Positions 38,157 to 48,783 of a stretch of 64,000 bases of DNA are shown in pieces. Every line of letters starts with the position of its first letter. The first letter of the stretch is position 1. The notes beneath the pieces are model-generated. The model made no database searches. It was given only the letters and a program-made list of their open reading frames with translations, and had not been told where the DNA came from. Both the position numbers and the translations under genes were made by a program. The stretch is from NCBI RefSeq assembly GCF_024159085.1, contig NZ_JAMZDE010000007.1, positions 372,001 to 436,000 of the forward strand. The letters are read 5' to 3'. The DNA is from Idiomarina rhizosphaerae (GTDB taxonomy: Bacteria > Pseudomonadota > Gammaproteobacteria > Enterobacterales > Alteromonadaceae).

Positions 38157-39185
38157 CTACTGCTCGGCCAACAACGGCTTAAATGCTTCACTCATATACT
38201 CTTCAAAACCGTCATCGGTTTTATAAATGAGCATAACTGCCATATTGTGTTTTTTTGCGAAGGACTTTGCTTTTTCCGTTCCCATTACAAATAATGCAGT
38301 TGCATAAGCATCGGCAGACATTGTGTCCTCGGCATAAACTGAAGTAGATACCAAGTTATGCTGCACAGGAGCACCGGTTACCGGGTCAATAATATGCGAA
38401 TATCGCTTACCATCTTCTTCATAATAGTTGCGGTAATCACCGGATGTCGCCAAAGCGCCGTCTTTAAATTGGACAACACGTTGCACCGCTCGTTCCGTTG
38501 AAACCGGCTTTTCTATAGCCAGGCGCCATAATTCTTCACCTGGTTTGCCACCTTTAGCGATAACTTCACCACCAATCTCCACCAGGTATTGCTTTATTCG
38601 CAACTGATCTAATAAGTGAGCAACTCTGTCGACGCCGTAACCTTTGGCTATAGTGGACAAGTCGACGTATAGATCCGGGTTATCTTTAATCAGCTGATGA
38701 TTTTCTACACGTAATTTCTGATAACCCGTTTTTTCACGAACCGCACTCAACTCTTCTTCAGACGGTTCTTTTTCTGGTCTCGCCTGAGGGCCAAAACCCC
38801 AAAGATTTACCAAAGGACCAACGGTTATATCCAGAACACCGTCAGTTTCCTCAGCAATTTCAAGCCCACGAGTGACTACCCGTTCAAGATCCCGGCTAAT
38901 AACCATAGGTTCGGTACTTCTAAACTGATTAAACTGAGAAAGTTCAGACTCGGGATCATATGTCGACATTTGTGCATTAACACGCTCGAGCACGATATCG
39001 ACTTTCTTCTGAATCTCGTCTTTGTTATGTCTGGGGTCCTTCGAGTAAACAGTCACACTATAGGTGGTTCCCATAGTCTTACCGCTAAACGAAATTTTCT
39101 CAGGTGAATCAGAACAAGAAACTAAAAAGGCCAGCCCCAGAAGGGCTAGCCAAATTTTAGCAATCGACAGTTTCGATAGCATCAT
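38157..39185 (-). CDS. apbE: FAD:protein FMN transferase ApbE (lipoprotein)
   Basis: ApbE attaches FMN covalently to threonines of NqrB and NqrC (target motif SGAT), working on the periplasmic side. The 342 residues start with a lipoprotein signal (FLVSC, Cys24). The family segments follow: GKTMGTTYSVTVYS, DLSTIAKGYGVDRV, GGEVIAKG, ATSGDYRNYYEEDGKRYSHI and the metal-binding MSADAYATALFVMG. It is three bases downstream of nqrF and 11 bp ahead of nqrM, inside the nqr operon. Confidence 0.95.
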   Translation of the reverse strand: MMLSKLSIAKIWLALLGLAFLVSCSDSPEKISFSGKTMGTTYSVTVYSKDPRHNKDEIQKKVDIVLERVNAQMSTYDPESELSQFNQFRSTEPMVISRDLERVVTRGLEIAEETDGVLDITVGPLVNLWGFGPQARPEKEPSEEELSAVREKTGYQKLRVENHQLIKDNPDLYVDLSTIAKGYGVDRVAHLLDQLRIKQYLVEIGGEVIAKGGKPGEELWRLAIEKPVSTERAVQRVVQFKDGALATSGDYRNYYEEDGKRYSHIIDPVTGAPVQHNLVSTSVYAEDTMSADAYATALFVMGTEKAKSFAKKHNMAVMLIYKTDDGFEEYMSEAFKPLLAEQ

Positions 39186-39188
39186 GAA

Positions 39189-40415
39189 TTAACCACCAAA
39201 GTCATCCAACATGATATTTTCATCTTCAACGCCTAAGTCTTTCAACAAGTTGATAACTGCGGCGTTCATAACCGGTGGTCCACACATGTAGAACTCACAA
39301 TCTTCCGGTGCTTCATGGTCCTTAAGATAACGCTCATAAAGAACGTTATGGATAAAGCCAGTATCACCTTCCCAATTATCTTCCGGTTGTGGATCAGATA
39401 GTGCCACGTGCCAGTCAAAGTTCTCGTTCTCTTCAGCCAGCATGTCGAAATCTTCAACATAGAACATTTCTTTTTTCGAGCGCGCACCGTACCAGAACGA
39501 TACTTTACGATCAGTCTTTATACGACGCATCTGGTCAAAGATGTGAGAACGCATTGGCGCCATACCTGCACCACCACCAACGAATACCATCTCAGCTTCA
39601 GTATCTTTGGCAAAGAATTCACCAAATGGACCTGAAATTGTAACTTTATCGCCCGGCTTCAGGCTGAAAATGTACGAGGACATTTTACCAGCAGGTAAGC
39701 TCAAATCATTAGGTGGTGGCGTTGCTATCCGGACGTTCAGCATAATAATGCCTTTCTCTTCTGGATAGTTTGCCATTGAATATGCGCGCACAACTTCTTC
39801 ATCAACTTTTGACTCAACATCAAAGAAGCCAAAACGATCCCAGTCTGCGTGATACTCTTCCGAAATATCAAAATCTTTATACTTAACGTGATGCGGTGGA
39901 GCTTCAATCTGAATGAAACCACCAGCACGGAAAGGAACTTCTTCACCTTCCGGCAATTGAACCACAAACTCTTTAATAAAGGTTGCTACGTTATCGTTCG
40001 ACTTAACCGTACAGTCCCACTTACGAATACCAAAAACTTCTTCTGGTAATTCAATTTCCATGTCCTGTTTAACGTTAACCTGACAGGAAAGACGACAGCC
40101 TTCACGAGCTTCACGTTTAGTAATGTGGTCAAGTTCAGTCGGCAGTATGTCACCGCCACCCTCTTTAACTGTGACACGACACTGGCCACATGAACCACCA
40201 CCACCACAAGCTGACGAGACGAAAATACCGGCATTAGCCAGCGCGCCCAGAAGTTTAGTGCCTGGCTGGGTCACGATTTTTTTGTCTTCGTCGTCATTAA
40301 TCAGGATTTCCACATCACCCTGAGGTACCAGTTTTGATTTTGCGAACATGATAATCGCAACCAAAACCAGTACGATGATGGTAAACATCCCTACACCGAG
40401 ATATATCTCTTGCAT
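39189..40415 (-). CDS. nqrF: Na+-translocating NADH:quinone reductase subunit F
   Basis: NqrF is the NADH-oxidising subunit that passes electrons from FAD to its 2Fe-2S centre. It has 408 residues: one N-terminal membrane span, a ferredoxin domain with cluster ligands C70, C76, C79 and C111, then FAD-binding ([18 protein letters not shown] RAYSMA) and NADH-binding ([14 protein letters not shown]) domains, ending DDFGG. It follows nqrE after 36 bp with a ribosome site and is the last structural subunit gene. Confidence 0.97.
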   Translation of the reverse strand: MQEIYLGVGMFTIIVLVLVAIIMFAKSKLVPQGDVEILINDDEDKKIVTQPGTKLLGALANAGIFVSSACGGGGSCGQCRVTVKEGGGDILPTELDHITKREAREGCRLSCQVNVKQDMEIELPEEVFGIRKWDCTVKSNDNVATFIKEFVVQLPEGEEVPFRAGGFIQIEAPPHHVKYKDFDISEEYHADWDRFGFFDVESKVDEEVVRAYSMANYPEEKGIIMLNVRIATPPPNDLSLPAGKMSSYIFSLKPGDKVTISGPFGEFFAKDTEAEMVFVGGGAGMAPMRSHIFDQMRRIKTDRKVSFWYGARSKKEMFYVEDFDMLAEENENFDWHVALSDPQPEDNWEGDTGFIHNVLYERYLKDHEAPEDCEFYMCGPPVMNAAVINLLKDLGVEDENIMLDDFGG

Positions 40416-40451
40416 CGATTCGTACCTTTTTTTACCGATTCAACACACTGG

Positions 40452-41060
40452 TTATAAGGATACGCCGGAGAACGACATAAAGCCCAAACCAATCAGACCC
40501 ACTGAAATAAATGTGATACCTAAGCCACGCAGGCCATCAGGTACATCTGCATATTTCAGTTTTTCGCGCACTGCAGCCAAAGCAACAATAGCTAAAGCCC
40601 AGCCAACACCACTACCGATTCCGAACACAACTGATTCGCCGAAATTGTAATCACGCTCTACCATGAAGGCCACGCCGCCAAAAATAGCGCAGTTAACGGT
40701 AATGAGCGGTAGGAAAATACCCAGTGCGTTGTATAGTGCAGGTACATATTTATCCAATGCCATTTCCAATATCTGCACGATAGCGGCAATAACGCCTATA
40801 AAGGTCAGAAACTTCAGGAAACTTAGATCCGCATCCGGAAAGCCCGCCCATTCCAGAGCACCTGGTGCCAGAATGTTGTGGTAAATTAAATTGTTAACCG
40901 GTACCGAAATACCCAATACAACAATAACCGCGACACCCAGACCAAATGCTGTTTTTACTTTCTTAGATACAGCCAAAAATGTACACATACCTAAGAAGAA
41001 GGACAATGCCAGGTTTTCAATGAAAACCGCGCGGATGAACAGGTTGATATAGTTTTCCAT
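40452..41060 (-). CDS. nqrE: Na+-translocating NADH:quinone reductase subunit E
   Basis: NqrE is an inner-membrane subunit with six spans that pairs with NqrD and holds a membrane 2Fe-2S centre. The start at 41060 ([13 protein letters not shown]) gives 202 residues, the family length. The ATG two codons upstream overlaps the nqrD stop and sits only two bases after the AAGGAG, too close to use. The cysteine in [10 protein letters not shown] and the one in VNCAIFGG match the conserved cluster positions. Confidence 0.96.
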   Translation of the reverse strand: MENYINLFIRAVFIENLALSFFLGMCTFLAVSKKVKTAFGLGVAVIVVLGISVPVNNLIYHNILAPGALEWAGFPDADLSFLKFLTFIGVIAAIVQILEMALDKYVPALYNALGIFLPLITVNCAIFGGVAFMVERDYNFGESVVFGIGSGVGWALAIVALAAVREKLKYADVPDGLRGLGITFISVGLIGLGFMSFSGVSL

Positions 41061-41065
41061 GACCA

Positions 41066-41698
41066 TTACTCCTTAGGTTCAACTTGTTCAGTGCGGAAGG
41101 TACGCAGTACCCAGATAAACCCGCCAATGATGAAGAAGGCACTAGGTGGCATCAGTAACAAGCCAACCGGCTCGAACCAACCACCTTGTGATGCCAGAGG
41201 TAAAATCTGTACATCAAACAAGCTGCCTGAACCAAAGAGTTCACGAATGAAGCCAACAACCAACAGCACCACTGAGTAACCTAAACCGTTACCCAGTCCG
41301 TCCAGGAAGGACATAAACGGAGTGCTCTTCATAGCGTAAGCTTCTGCGCGACCCATAACGATACAGTTAGTAATGATTAAGCCAACGAACACTGACAACT
41401 CTTTAGAAATTGAGTAAGCGTAAGCTTTTAGTATCTGGTCAACGACAATAACCAAGCTCGCGATAATTGTCATTTGGACAATAATACGTACGCTTGACGG
41501 AATATGATTCCTGATAATCGAAATAAACAAGTTAGAGCACGCAACAACCGCGGTTAATGCAATACACATAACCAAGGTGTTGCTCATTTTCGACGTTACA
41601 GCCAATGCAGAACAGATACCAAGAATCTGCAGTGCGATGGGGTTGTTGGCGAATATCGGCCCGAACAATACGGACTTCATTTCTTTTACATTAGCCAT
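41066..41698 (-). CDS. nqrD: Na+-translocating NADH:quinone reductase subunit D
   Basis: NqrD is the inverted partner of NqrE, with six spans and a share of the membrane iron-sulfur centre. The 210-residue protein has the conserved cysteine segments [13 protein letters not shown] and [12 protein letters not shown]. It overlaps the end of nqrC by eight bases and its own last codons (CCT AAG GAG) form the ribosome site of nqrE. Confidence 0.96.
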   Translation of the reverse strand: MANVKEMKSVLFGPIFANNPIALQILGICSALAVTSKMSNTLVMCIALTAVVACSNLFISIIRNHIPSSVRIIVQMTIIASLVIVVDQILKAYAYSISKELSVFVGLIITNCIVMGRAEAYAMKSTPFMSFLDGLGNGLGYSVVLLVVGFIRELFGSGSLFDVQILPLASQGGWFEPVGLLLMPPSAFFIIGGFIWVLRTFRTEQVEPKE

Positions 41699-42467
41699 TG
41701 TTCAACTCTCCCTCACGAAGTTTCTTGAGTAATGGACCGTAACCATTTTCGCCCATCCAGAATTGAACTAGGTACTCAACACCATTACTGGTCAAAGTTG
41801 CACCAGAAAGCGCGTCAACTTCGTGCTCGCCTTTGGCGCCGCCTTTTACCACTTCAAACTGGACGTTACCGTCCTCACCGTAAACTTCTTTACCTTGCCA
41901 AGTTTTTACCCAGGCCGGGTTAGTAATTTCACCACCGAGCCCCGGAGTTTCAGAGTGCTCGTAGAAGTTAACACCTTTAACTGTGTCAAAATCATCTTCT
42001 AACGCGAGTAAACCGTACATGGTTCCCCACAAACCCTGGCCCCGAATATGCAGAACAAGACCGGTTGTGTCGCCACTTTCATCTTTAACAAGATAAATCT
42101 GTGTTAAATTTTCACGAGTTCCCAAACCAGCAGGGTCGTTCTTTTTCTCAAGCTGCATGCTGGTTTCAGGATCGCTCGCGGCTTTCCTGTTACTAAAAGA
42201 GGTCGGGTTAATGTCTTCTTTGATAGTTAAATCTTTAAGACTAACAACCATTGTTTCAATGCGCTGATCATAGGTTTCAGTGACATTGGTATCTGCCTTC
42301 AGAATACCGGCTGCATCTAAAACGTTTTTCTGCATATCAAGCGCAGCGTTCTTCTCCTGCAGTGGTTTCAAACCAATAGCAGCACCAGAAACAACAATTG
42401 AGCAAACCAGACAAAGCGCTAGCACGACACCAACGGTCTTGCCTAAACTTTCATTTTTCTTAGCCAT
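41691..42467 (-). CDS. nqrC: Na+-translocating NADH:quinone reductase subunit C
   Basis: NqrC is a periplasm-facing subunit with one N-terminal membrane span and a covalently bound FMN. The 258 residues contain the flavinylation motif SGATLTS at about 221-227, the target of ApbE encoded downstream. Other family segments are [12 protein letters not shown] and [12 protein letters not shown]. It overlaps nqrB by eight bases at its start. Confidence 0.96.
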   Translation of the reverse strand: MAKKNESLGKTVGVVLALCLVCSIVVSGAAIGLKPLQEKNAALDMQKNVLDAAGILKADTNVTETYDQRIETMVVSLKDLTIKEDINPTSFSNRKAASDPETSMQLEKKNDPAGLGTRENLTQIYLVKDESGDTTGLVLHIRGQGLWGTMYGLLALEDDFDTVKGVNFYEHSETPGLGGEITNPAWVKTWQGKEVYGEDGNVQFEVVKGGAKGEHEVDALSGATLTSNGVEYLVQFWMGENGYGPLLKKLREGELNNG

Positions 42468-43662
42468 TGCGCGCTAACCTCCGTTTGATATTTGCCTGTG
42501 CTACAAAGTGGTCAAATAACGGTGCAAATACGTTCGCAAATAAGATGGCCAACATGATGCCTTCCGGGAATGCCGGGTTAATAACACGAATCATGACCGT
42601 CATAAAACCAATCAACAAGCCGTACGCAAACTTCCCTTTATTAGTAAAGGACGCAGATACAGGGTCGGTCGCCATAAACATCATTGCAAAGGCAAAACCA
42701 CCTAATACTAAGTGCCAGTACCAGGGCATAGCGAACATTGGGTTAGTCTCGCTACCAACAAGGTTAAGTAGTCCAGAGAACAGAACCATGCCAGCAAAGA
42801 CACCCAGAACAATACGCCAGGAGGCAATACGGAAATAAATTAACGCTAAACCGCCAATCAAAATCAGTAAGGTTGAAACTTCGCCTACTGACCCCTGAAT
42901 GTTACCAAGGAAGGCGTCCCACCAAAGCTGAGTATTGCCATAATCCATTTCACCCAGAGCCGCTTTACCCAGGTTTGTCGCACCAGAAAAGCCATCGACG
43001 GCCGTCCAGATGGAATCACCTGACATACTGGCAGGATAAGCGAAGTATAAGAATGCGCGACCGGTTAGTGCCGGGTTAAGGAAGTTACGGCCAGTACCGC
43101 CAAAAATTTCCTTACCAATAACGACACCGAAAGTGATACCTAAAGCAACCTGCCACAATGGTGTTGTTGCCGGTAAAATCAGGGAGAATAAAACCGAAGT
43201 AACAAAGAAACCTTCGTTAACTTCGTGCTTACGAATAGACGCAAACAACACTTCCCAGAAACCACCAACAATAAAGGTAACCGCATAAATAGGTACGTAG
43301 AAACAGGCACCATACCAAAGTTTCGTGCCCCATCCAGCATCAGCTCCCAGCTCTCCGCCGAACAAGTGGAATAATCCAACCTGCCAGATGTCAGAAAGCG
43401 CATAGCCGTCAGCCAAAGCCAAAGCAGCCTGGTTACCAACGTTGTACATACCCCAGAACATTGCCGGGAACGTCATCAGCCACACCAAGATCATGATGCG
43501 CTTAAGATCGATACGGTCACGAACATGCGTAGCCGACTTAGTCACAGTACCTGGTGTGTACAAAATAGTGGCTACGGCTTCGTAAAGCGCGTACCACTTC
43601 TCGTATTTACCGCCTTCTTCAAATTGCGGTTCAATACGCTCGAGTGTGTCTTTCAAGCTCAT
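42460..43662 (-). CDS. nqrB: Na+-translocating NADH:quinone reductase subunit B
   Basis: NqrB is the main membrane subunit, with about ten spans, riboflavin and a covalent FMN. The 400-residue protein has the flavinylation motif SGAT at 226-229 within [27 protein letters not shown] lies before it, and [13 protein letters not shown] lies near residue 330. The ATG lies two bases after the nqrA stop. Confidence 0.97.
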   Translation of the reverse strand: MSLKDTLERIEPQFEEGGKYEKWYALYEAVATILYTPGTVTKSATHVRDRIDLKRIMILVWLMTFPAMFWGMYNVGNQAALALADGYALSDIWQVGLFHLFGGELGADAGWGTKLWYGACFYVPIYAVTFIVGGFWEVLFASIRKHEVNEGFFVTSVLFSLILPATTPLWQVALGITFGVVIGKEIFGGTGRNFLNPALTGRAFLYFAYPASMSGDSIWTAVDGFSGATNLGKAALGEMDYGNTQLWWDAFLGNIQGSVGEVSTLLILIGGLALIYFRIASWRIVLGVFAGMVLFSGLLNLVGSETNPMFAMPWYWHLVLGGFAFAMMFMATDPVSASFTNKGKFAYGLLIGFMTVMIRVINPAFPEGIMLAILFANVFAPLFDHFVAQANIKRRLARNG

Positions 43663-43664
43663 GG

Positions 43665-45005
43665 TTAGCCTTCTTTCTCAATCTTAGTGAGACAGTCACG
43701 CAGCACCGGGCCATATTCATACTTCCCGGGGCAAACATAAGTGCACAATGCGAGGTCTTCCTCGTCCAGTTCCAGACAACCCAGTTGCTGACCTTCATCA
43801 GTATCTCCTGATAACAAGTCACGCAACAATAATGTCGGCAGAATGTCCAAAGGCATTACGCGTTCGTAGTTGCCAATTGGAACCATTGAACGTGAAGAAC
43901 CATTCAGCGACGTTGTCATGCTGAATAACTTCTTCGGATTAAAGTGTCCGGCATAAGCGCGTGTTACTGAGTGCAAGTCAGAGCCCGGGCGTATCCAGCC
44001 CAAAAACTCTTTATAATTGCCTTCCGGAATAACACTAACCTGATTGTGAAAACGACCTAACCAGGCATGCTCATCATCCGCAGTGTGACCATGCAGGACT
44101 GACCCTGAGATAATACGTTGATTATCACCACTTAGCTCACCATCCGTTAACTCATGCAAGTTAGCACCTAAGCGTGTGCGCAGTAGACGGGGTTTCTTCA
44201 CGCCTTCGCCGGCAATGGAGACAACGCGGTCAGTAAAGATTTCACCTGTAGTGAATAACTTACCGTAAGCGATAACGTCCTGATAACCGATGTGCCATAC
44301 TGGACGTTTGATGCTAGCAGGCTGAAGGAAATGTATATGAGTGCCAACCAAACCTGATGGATGAGGACCAGAAAAGGACTCCAGCGTGACATCTGCGTCG
44401 CCAGTATCAACTTCAGCATCACCCGCTTTACAAACAAACAACTTGCCTTCGGTCAGATTCGATAACACTTTCAAACCATCGATAAAGGCTTGTTTCTGTT
44501 CATTTATAAATAAAGTTGGGTCACCGGCTAATGGGTTAGAATCCATCGCGTTAACAAAAATCGCGCTGGCTTCTGCATCTAATGCCGGAGATTTACTGTA
44601 AGGACGGGTACGAAGTGCAGTCCATTGACCAGACTCAACCAGAATGTCCTGAACTTTTTCACGACCTAATGAGTTAAGCTTGTCGCTGTCAAATTTGTCA
44701 AAAGTAACTTGCTCGTCACCTTTCAACTCAATAACAACCGCCTGCAACACTCGGCGCTCACCACGCAGGATGTCTTTTACTACACCAGCACCAGGGGCTG
44801 TGTACTTGACACCAGGGTTTTTCTTATCCTCGAAAATCAGCTGACCTTTTTTAACCTGGTCACCTTCTTTCACGTGCATGGTTGGGCGCATACCCACGTA
44901 TTCTTCACCTAGGGTAGCAACTGTCGTCACAGCCTTACCGTCGGATAGTTCTTGCTGGGGCGCCCCTTTAATAGGGATGTCCAGCCCTTTCTTGATCGTA
45001 ATCAT
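43665..45005 (-). CDS. nqrA: Na+-translocating NADH:quinone reductase subunit A
   Basis: NqrA is the cytosolic, cofactor-free subunit that contributes to the quinone site. The ATG at 45005 gives 446 residues starting [11 protein letters not shown], the family N terminus and length; a GTG four codons upstream is also open. No strong ribosome site is visible for either. It is the first gene of the nqrABCDEF-apbE-nqrM set. The 174 bp between it and fabV should hold the operon promoter, but no convincing -35/-10 pair was picked out. Confidence 0.96.
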   Translation of the reverse strand: MITIKKGLDIPIKGAPQQELSDGKAVTTVATLGEEYVGMRPTMHVKEGDQVKKGQLIFEDKKNPGVKYTAPGAGVVKDILRGERRVLQAVVIELKGDEQVTFDKFDSDKLNSLGREKVQDILVESGQWTALRTRPYSKSPALDAEASAIFVNAMDSNPLAGDPTLFINEQKQAFIDGLKVLSNLTEGKLFVCKAGDAEVDTGDADVTLESFSGPHPSGLVGTHIHFLQPASIKRPVWHIGYQDVIAYGKLFTTGEIFTDRVVSIAGEGVKKPRLLRTRLGANLHELTDGELSGDNQRIISGSVLHGHTADDEHAWLGRFHNQVSVIPEGNYKEFLGWIRPGSDLHSVTRAYAGHFNPKKLFSMTTSLNGSSRSMVPIGNYERVMPLDILPTLLLRDLLSGDTDEGQQLGCLELDEEDLALCTYVCPGKYEYGPVLRDCLTKIEKEG

Positions 45006-45179
45006 ATGCGTTTGCACTACTCGTTAAGGGAAGATTCATCACAACCAGCCACTAGGACTGGAAACCTGAATAATCAAATAGTTACCGACACAAACAACCG
45101 CCTTCAGGGGGCTTGTCATCGGCAACCTGAAACATTTTCCACACTTATCGTTGGGATTTTAGCATTTTTCCCACAACGC

Positions 45180-46358
45180 TTACCAGTTTACTTTTGGATC
45201 AATATCCGCGTCATAATCGACATTATCGAAGCCAAAACCGAATAAATGCAGGAACTCCTGATGATACCCTTCGTAATCGGCAAGCTGATGGAAGTTGTCC
45301 TGAGTTACTTGCTCCCAAAGTGCTTCTATCTTCGCTTGAGTCTTATCGTTGGTTTCGTAACCGTCCATGTGCAGTCGACCTGCTTCGTCAAGCTCAGGAT
45401 TACTACTATATAAACCTTCGGTAAACAGACGGTAAATCTGTTCGATACAACCTTCGTGCGTGCCTTCTTCTTTCATGACTTTATAAATTAATGAAATATA
45501 AAGAGGCATAACAGGAATGGCCGAACTCGCTTGTGTTACCAACGCCTTTAATGAAGAAACGTAAGCTTTCAGATTAAGATCATCGCACTCGGCGACAAGT
45601 TCTGATGCCGCGCGATCAAGATCTTCTTTTGCACGACCAATGGTTGCATGACCATAAATTGGCAATGTAAGTTTTTTACCTATATAGGTATAAGCAGTGG
45701 TTTGACAGTTTTCGGCCAGCACGCCTGCATTATGCAGAGCTTTAACCCAGCGCTCCCAGTCTTCACCGCCCATCACTTTTACCGTATTGGCAATATCTTC
45801 ATCAGTAGCCGGATCAAGTGTCACTTCGTGTACCTGATCTTTGTCCGTATTGTAGGTTTTAGTTGTGTATTGTTTGCCTATTGGCTTTAACACTGAACTG
45901 TAAACTTCGCCACTATCGGGATCTTTACGTTTAGGTGATGCCAGACTGTAAACAACGAGGTCAATTTTCCCCATGTTTTGCTTAATGTAGTCGATACTTT
46001 CCTGCTTAATTTCATCAGAAAATGCATCGCCATTAATTGAATGGAAAGCTAAACCAGCTTTGTCCGCTTCCTTATGAAAAGCAGCAGTATTATACCAACC
46101 AGCTGTCGCTGTTTTCTTTTCCGTAGGCTCTTTCTCAAAGCAAACACCCAGAGTATGAGCTTCGCTGCCAAAGGCAGCAGTAATTCTTGAAGCAAGTCCG
46201 TAACCTGTGGAGCAACCTATGACGAGAACATTCTTAGGGCCATTGGTGATAGCAGGTTTATTACGGACAAATTCGATTTGGCGTTTGACGTTTTCGGTGC
46301 AACCTACCGGGTGAGAATTGGTGCAGATAAAACCGCGAATTTTTGGCTTAATGATCAT
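45180..46358 (-). CDS. fabV: Enoyl-ACP/trans-2-enoyl-CoA reductase FabV
   Basis: FabV is a monomeric NADH-dependent reductase that performs the last step of fatty acid elongation. The 392 residues start MIIKPKIRGFIC as in the family. They show the coenzyme segment VLVIGCSTGYGLASRI near residue 44 and the wide-spaced catalytic pair Y-x8-K in YGHATIGRAK near residue 235. FabV proteins of Vibrio and Pseudomonas tolerate triclosan. It lies upstream of nqrA on the same strand; no link in function is suggested. Confidence 0.96.
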   Translation of the reverse strand: MIIKPKIRGFICTNSHPVGCTENVKRQIEFVRNKPAITNGPKNVLVIGCSTGYGLASRITAAFGSEAHTLGVCFEKEPTEKKTATAGWYNTAAFHKEADKAGLAFHSINGDAFSDEIKQESIDYIKQNMGKIDLVVYSLASPKRKDPDSGEVYSSVLKPIGKQYTTKTYNTDKDQVHEVTLDPATDEDIANTVKVMGGEDWERWVKALHNAGVLAENCQTTAYTYIGKKLTLPIYGHATIGRAKEDLDRAASELVAECDDLNLKAYVSSLKALVTQASSAIPVMPLYISLIYKVMKEEGTHEGCIEQIYRLFTEGLYSSNPELDEAGRLHMDGYETNDKTQAKIEALWEQVTQDNFHQLADYEGYHQEFLHLFGFGFDNVDYDADIDPKVNW

Positions 46359-46442
46359 ATTGATGTATCCCTGTTGTTCGCATTATTTCGGCTATTGTAA
46401 CCAATCAAACGACAGGAACACATCAGACATGCAGAATTTTTC

Positions 46443-46763
46443 TTAATTTGCCGCTATTTTCGACCCACCCAGACAGTTCGGTGAACGTCTGGACTCTCCC
46501 AGTTGCTCCCACTCACCTTGGGTATAGGTGTGTAATGCCAGGGCATGGATATGATTCATTAGTTCATCCGCTAAAATTTTATTAACCGCACGGTGACGGT
46601 TAATAAGTCTCTCTCCGCTGAATTTAGGGGTAACTAAGACCACTTTAAAGTGAGATTCAGCATTAGCTCCGCCTGAATGCATATGACTTTCATCCGCTAC
46701 TTCCAGATGCACTGGAGTAAACGCTTCCCGCAATTTATTTTCAATATTTAGCCCAATAGACAT
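46443..46763 (-). CDS. bolA: BolA family protein
   Basis: BolA is a small stress-related protein that binds monothiol glutaredoxins and iron-sulfur clusters and can act on gene expression. The 106 residues show the KH-like BolA fold: IENKLREAFTPVHLEVADESHMHSG (in pieces), then HFKVVLVTPKFSGERLINRHRAVNKIL with the conserved FxGxxxxxRHR helix, and HALALHTYTQGEW. It starts 116 bp from the unknown lipoprotein gene on the same strand. BolA is relevant to the iron-sulfur theme of the region. Confidence 0.95.
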   Translation of the reverse strand: MSIGLNIENKLREAFTPVHLEVADESHMHSGGANAESHFKVVLVTPKFSGERLINRHRAVNKILADELMNHIHALALHTYTQGEWEQLGESRRSPNCLGGSKIAAN

Positions 46764-46879
46764 AACGACTCCCCCTCTGCGTTCGCCTCTAATCTTCAGT
46801 TTAGTTTACTTATGCTGAATCGCAGAAATTTTTTTCAAAAACTTGCTAACTCTACGAATTTTCGGAGAATAAAGTTTGC

Positions 46880-47356
46880 TCAATATTCAGAGTCATCGAC
46901 TGCCGCATGACAAACTTCATCAATGGCCGAGAAGCTGACGACAGCAGGAAAAACCGCATCTACCACTTCGCCTTTTGAAGCCTTCGCTGGTTTAACCAAG
47001 TGATAGCGTTGTGCGCTGACATTTCCTTCTGCCTGCCAGAGTAAAACACCGGTTTGTTTAAAAAGCTTTGATAAGGCATTTATGCCCTCGCTTCTGTGCG
47101 GTGGAAACGCCGTACTTTCCCCCGATAGGCGCCAGCCTCTAAGCTCGGCTTCCGATGCCAGCAAAGCCTCATTAATTCGGTTACGGCAAAAACTAAGCTC
47201 AATCGTTGCCCGGCTCAGTTGCCAGTTATCATTAGGCAGTAACTGTTCGTCCAGAGCTTTGACTTCAGCACTGTGCAAACTCATTGTGTCTTCCTGACCG
47301 CAGCCACTAAGAACTGCCAAGAAAAACCCTACTATCAAAAAACTTTTAAAAGTCAT
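46880..47356 (-). CDS. Hypothetical lipoprotein
   Basis: This protein was not recognised. The 158 residues begin with a clear lipoprotein signal (FLAVLSGCGQ, Cys19), and GGAGG precedes the ATG, so it is very likely real and exported. Two further cysteines, in SFCRNR and DEVCHA, could form a disulfide. The rest is mixed helix and strand with no motif known to me. It is divergent from the Wzi-like gene, 116 bp away. Confidence 0.75.
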   Translation of the reverse strand: MTFKSFLIVGFFLAVLSGCGQEDTMSLHSAEVKALDEQLLPNDNWQLSRATIELSFCRNRINEALLASEAELRGWRLSGESTAFPPHRSEGINALSKLFKQTGVLLWQAEGNVSAQRYHLVKPAKASKGEVVDAVFPAVVSFSAIDEVCHAAVDDSEY

Positions 47357-47472
47357 AAGGAAACCTCCAAGGCTGGATATTATAACTGAAAAGCACAGAT
47401 AAACCGTTGCCTTAGTGTTAAAATTTCTGGCAGTATAGAGTGTAATTTGTCATAGGGATTCAAATCAGTTTC

Positions 47473-48783
47473 ATGTCATCCATCTCATTTTTTCGCAACA
47501 CCCTTATTGCTGGTGGTCTTAGCTTACTCGTTACCCCATCTGCACTCAGCTCAGTATGGATTGAAGCAAATGACGCGGAATTGCGGAACAGTCTGATTGT
47601 ATTAGCCGAATCAGGGCTTATTAAAACACCTATTCAGCAATTTCCAATAACCTGGAAAAGCTTATTGCCTGAGTTGGACGCGCTTGAATTAAAAGGTTTG
47701 AGCCCAACCCAGCAATTAGCATTACGCCATGTGCGTCATCAATTATCACAAGCTCAGAGTGGACCTAAAACACGATGGTATATAGGTGCAACCGATAGCG
47801 AGCAGGTAGTTCAGGATTACGGCGACGACACCTATGAGGAAGGCAAAATTAGCCTAAGCCGCAATATGCACGGTACTAACTGGGCGGCAAGAATTCAGGT
47901 AAACTACCGTCAGGATCCCTTTGAAGGTGACCACAAAAAGACTCTGGATGGTAGTTACCTGGCTTACAACCTGAATGACTGGAGTTTCAGTCTGGATTCA
48001 CTGCCACTGCGTTGGGGGCCGGCAGAGCACAGTAGTTTGCTGTTTTCTAACAATGCACGCCCTATGCCCAAAATTCGAATTGATTACGCTCCTGATTATC
48101 CGCCTGCCGGAATGAACCCATTCAAAATCAGTTTATTCAGTGCCTATCAGGACGACGGATACAGCGACCATTACCGGGTCAGCGGCATCCGCTTTTCCAG
48201 TCAGTTATTTCAACATTTATGGTTTGGTATAAGCGCTATAGAGCAGAGTGGCGACAACCGCCCCGACAACCGAATGTTGACCGCTGATGCCAGAACCGGT
48301 TTCGACTGGGGAGCTCATCAATTTTCAGCCTACGCAGAGCTGGGTATTGACCGAAAACTGGAAACCGATGACAAACCAGTATATACCCTGGGCGCACAAT
48401 GGATGACTGGCTCTAAAGAACGTCGTCATAGCTTCACGGTTGAATACAGTCAGTTGGATGGTGGAGAAGAACACGACTTTTATTCACTGGACGAAAATCA
48501 AAGACAATACTTTCTGAACCACCAGCGTAACCCGGGCTCGCCTTTTCCCCGTGAAAGTCAGACGGTATCTGCCAGTTATCGTCAGTTTTCAGCCGATGGC
48601 TCGGCCTGGACGGCGCTGGTCAGTCATAGTAAAGAAAAAGACGATGACACTCTGTCACGGGCTTTACTACGTCGCACTGAACCTGCTTTTTCAGGGTTAG
48701 TTAAACTCTCTCTGCAATACCTTGACGGCAGCAATTACGACGGCGAAGTGGGCGTACAATTGAGTGGAGAATGGCGCTTTTAA
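47473..48783 (+). CDS. Wzi-like capsule assembly / outer-membrane beta-barrel protein
   Basis: This is a predicted outer-membrane barrel of the Wzi group, which in E. coli anchors capsule at the surface. The 436 residues start with a signal peptide ending near SALS and a helical periplasmic part (about 30-95). Alternating aromatic strands follow, typified by NDWSFSLDSLPLRWGPAEHSS in pieces, and the C terminus ends in WRF as barrel proteins do. The WGP segment is typical of Wzi homologues. No capsule genes lie near, so a role in capsule is uncertain. It overlaps pqiC by four bases, convergent. Confidence 0.72.
   Translation: MSSISFFRNTLIAGGLSLLVTPSALSSVWIEANDAELRNSLIVLAESGLIKTPIQQFPITWKSLLPELDALELKGLSPTQQLALRHVRHQLSQAQSGPKTRWYIGATDSEQVVQDYGDDTYEEGKISLSRNMHGTNWAARIQVNYRQDPFEGDHKKTLDGSYLAYNLNDWSFSLDSLPLRWGPAEHSSLLFSNNARPMPKIRIDYAPDYPPAGMNPFKISLFSAYQDDGYSDHYRVSGIRFSSQLFQHLWFGISAIEQSGDNRPDNRMLTADARTGFDWGAHQFSAYAELGIDRKLETDDKPVYTLGAQWMTGSKERRHSFTVEYSQLDGGEEHDFYSLDENQRQYFLNHQRNPGSPFPRESQTVSASYRQFSADGSAWTALVSHSKEKDDDTLSRALLRRTEPAFSGLVKLSLQYLDGSNYDGEVGVQLSGEWRF

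Noticed and set aside
45151..45177. Imperfect hairpin just after the fabV stop
   Set aside because: The stem has a two-base bulge and no T run; too weak to call a terminator.
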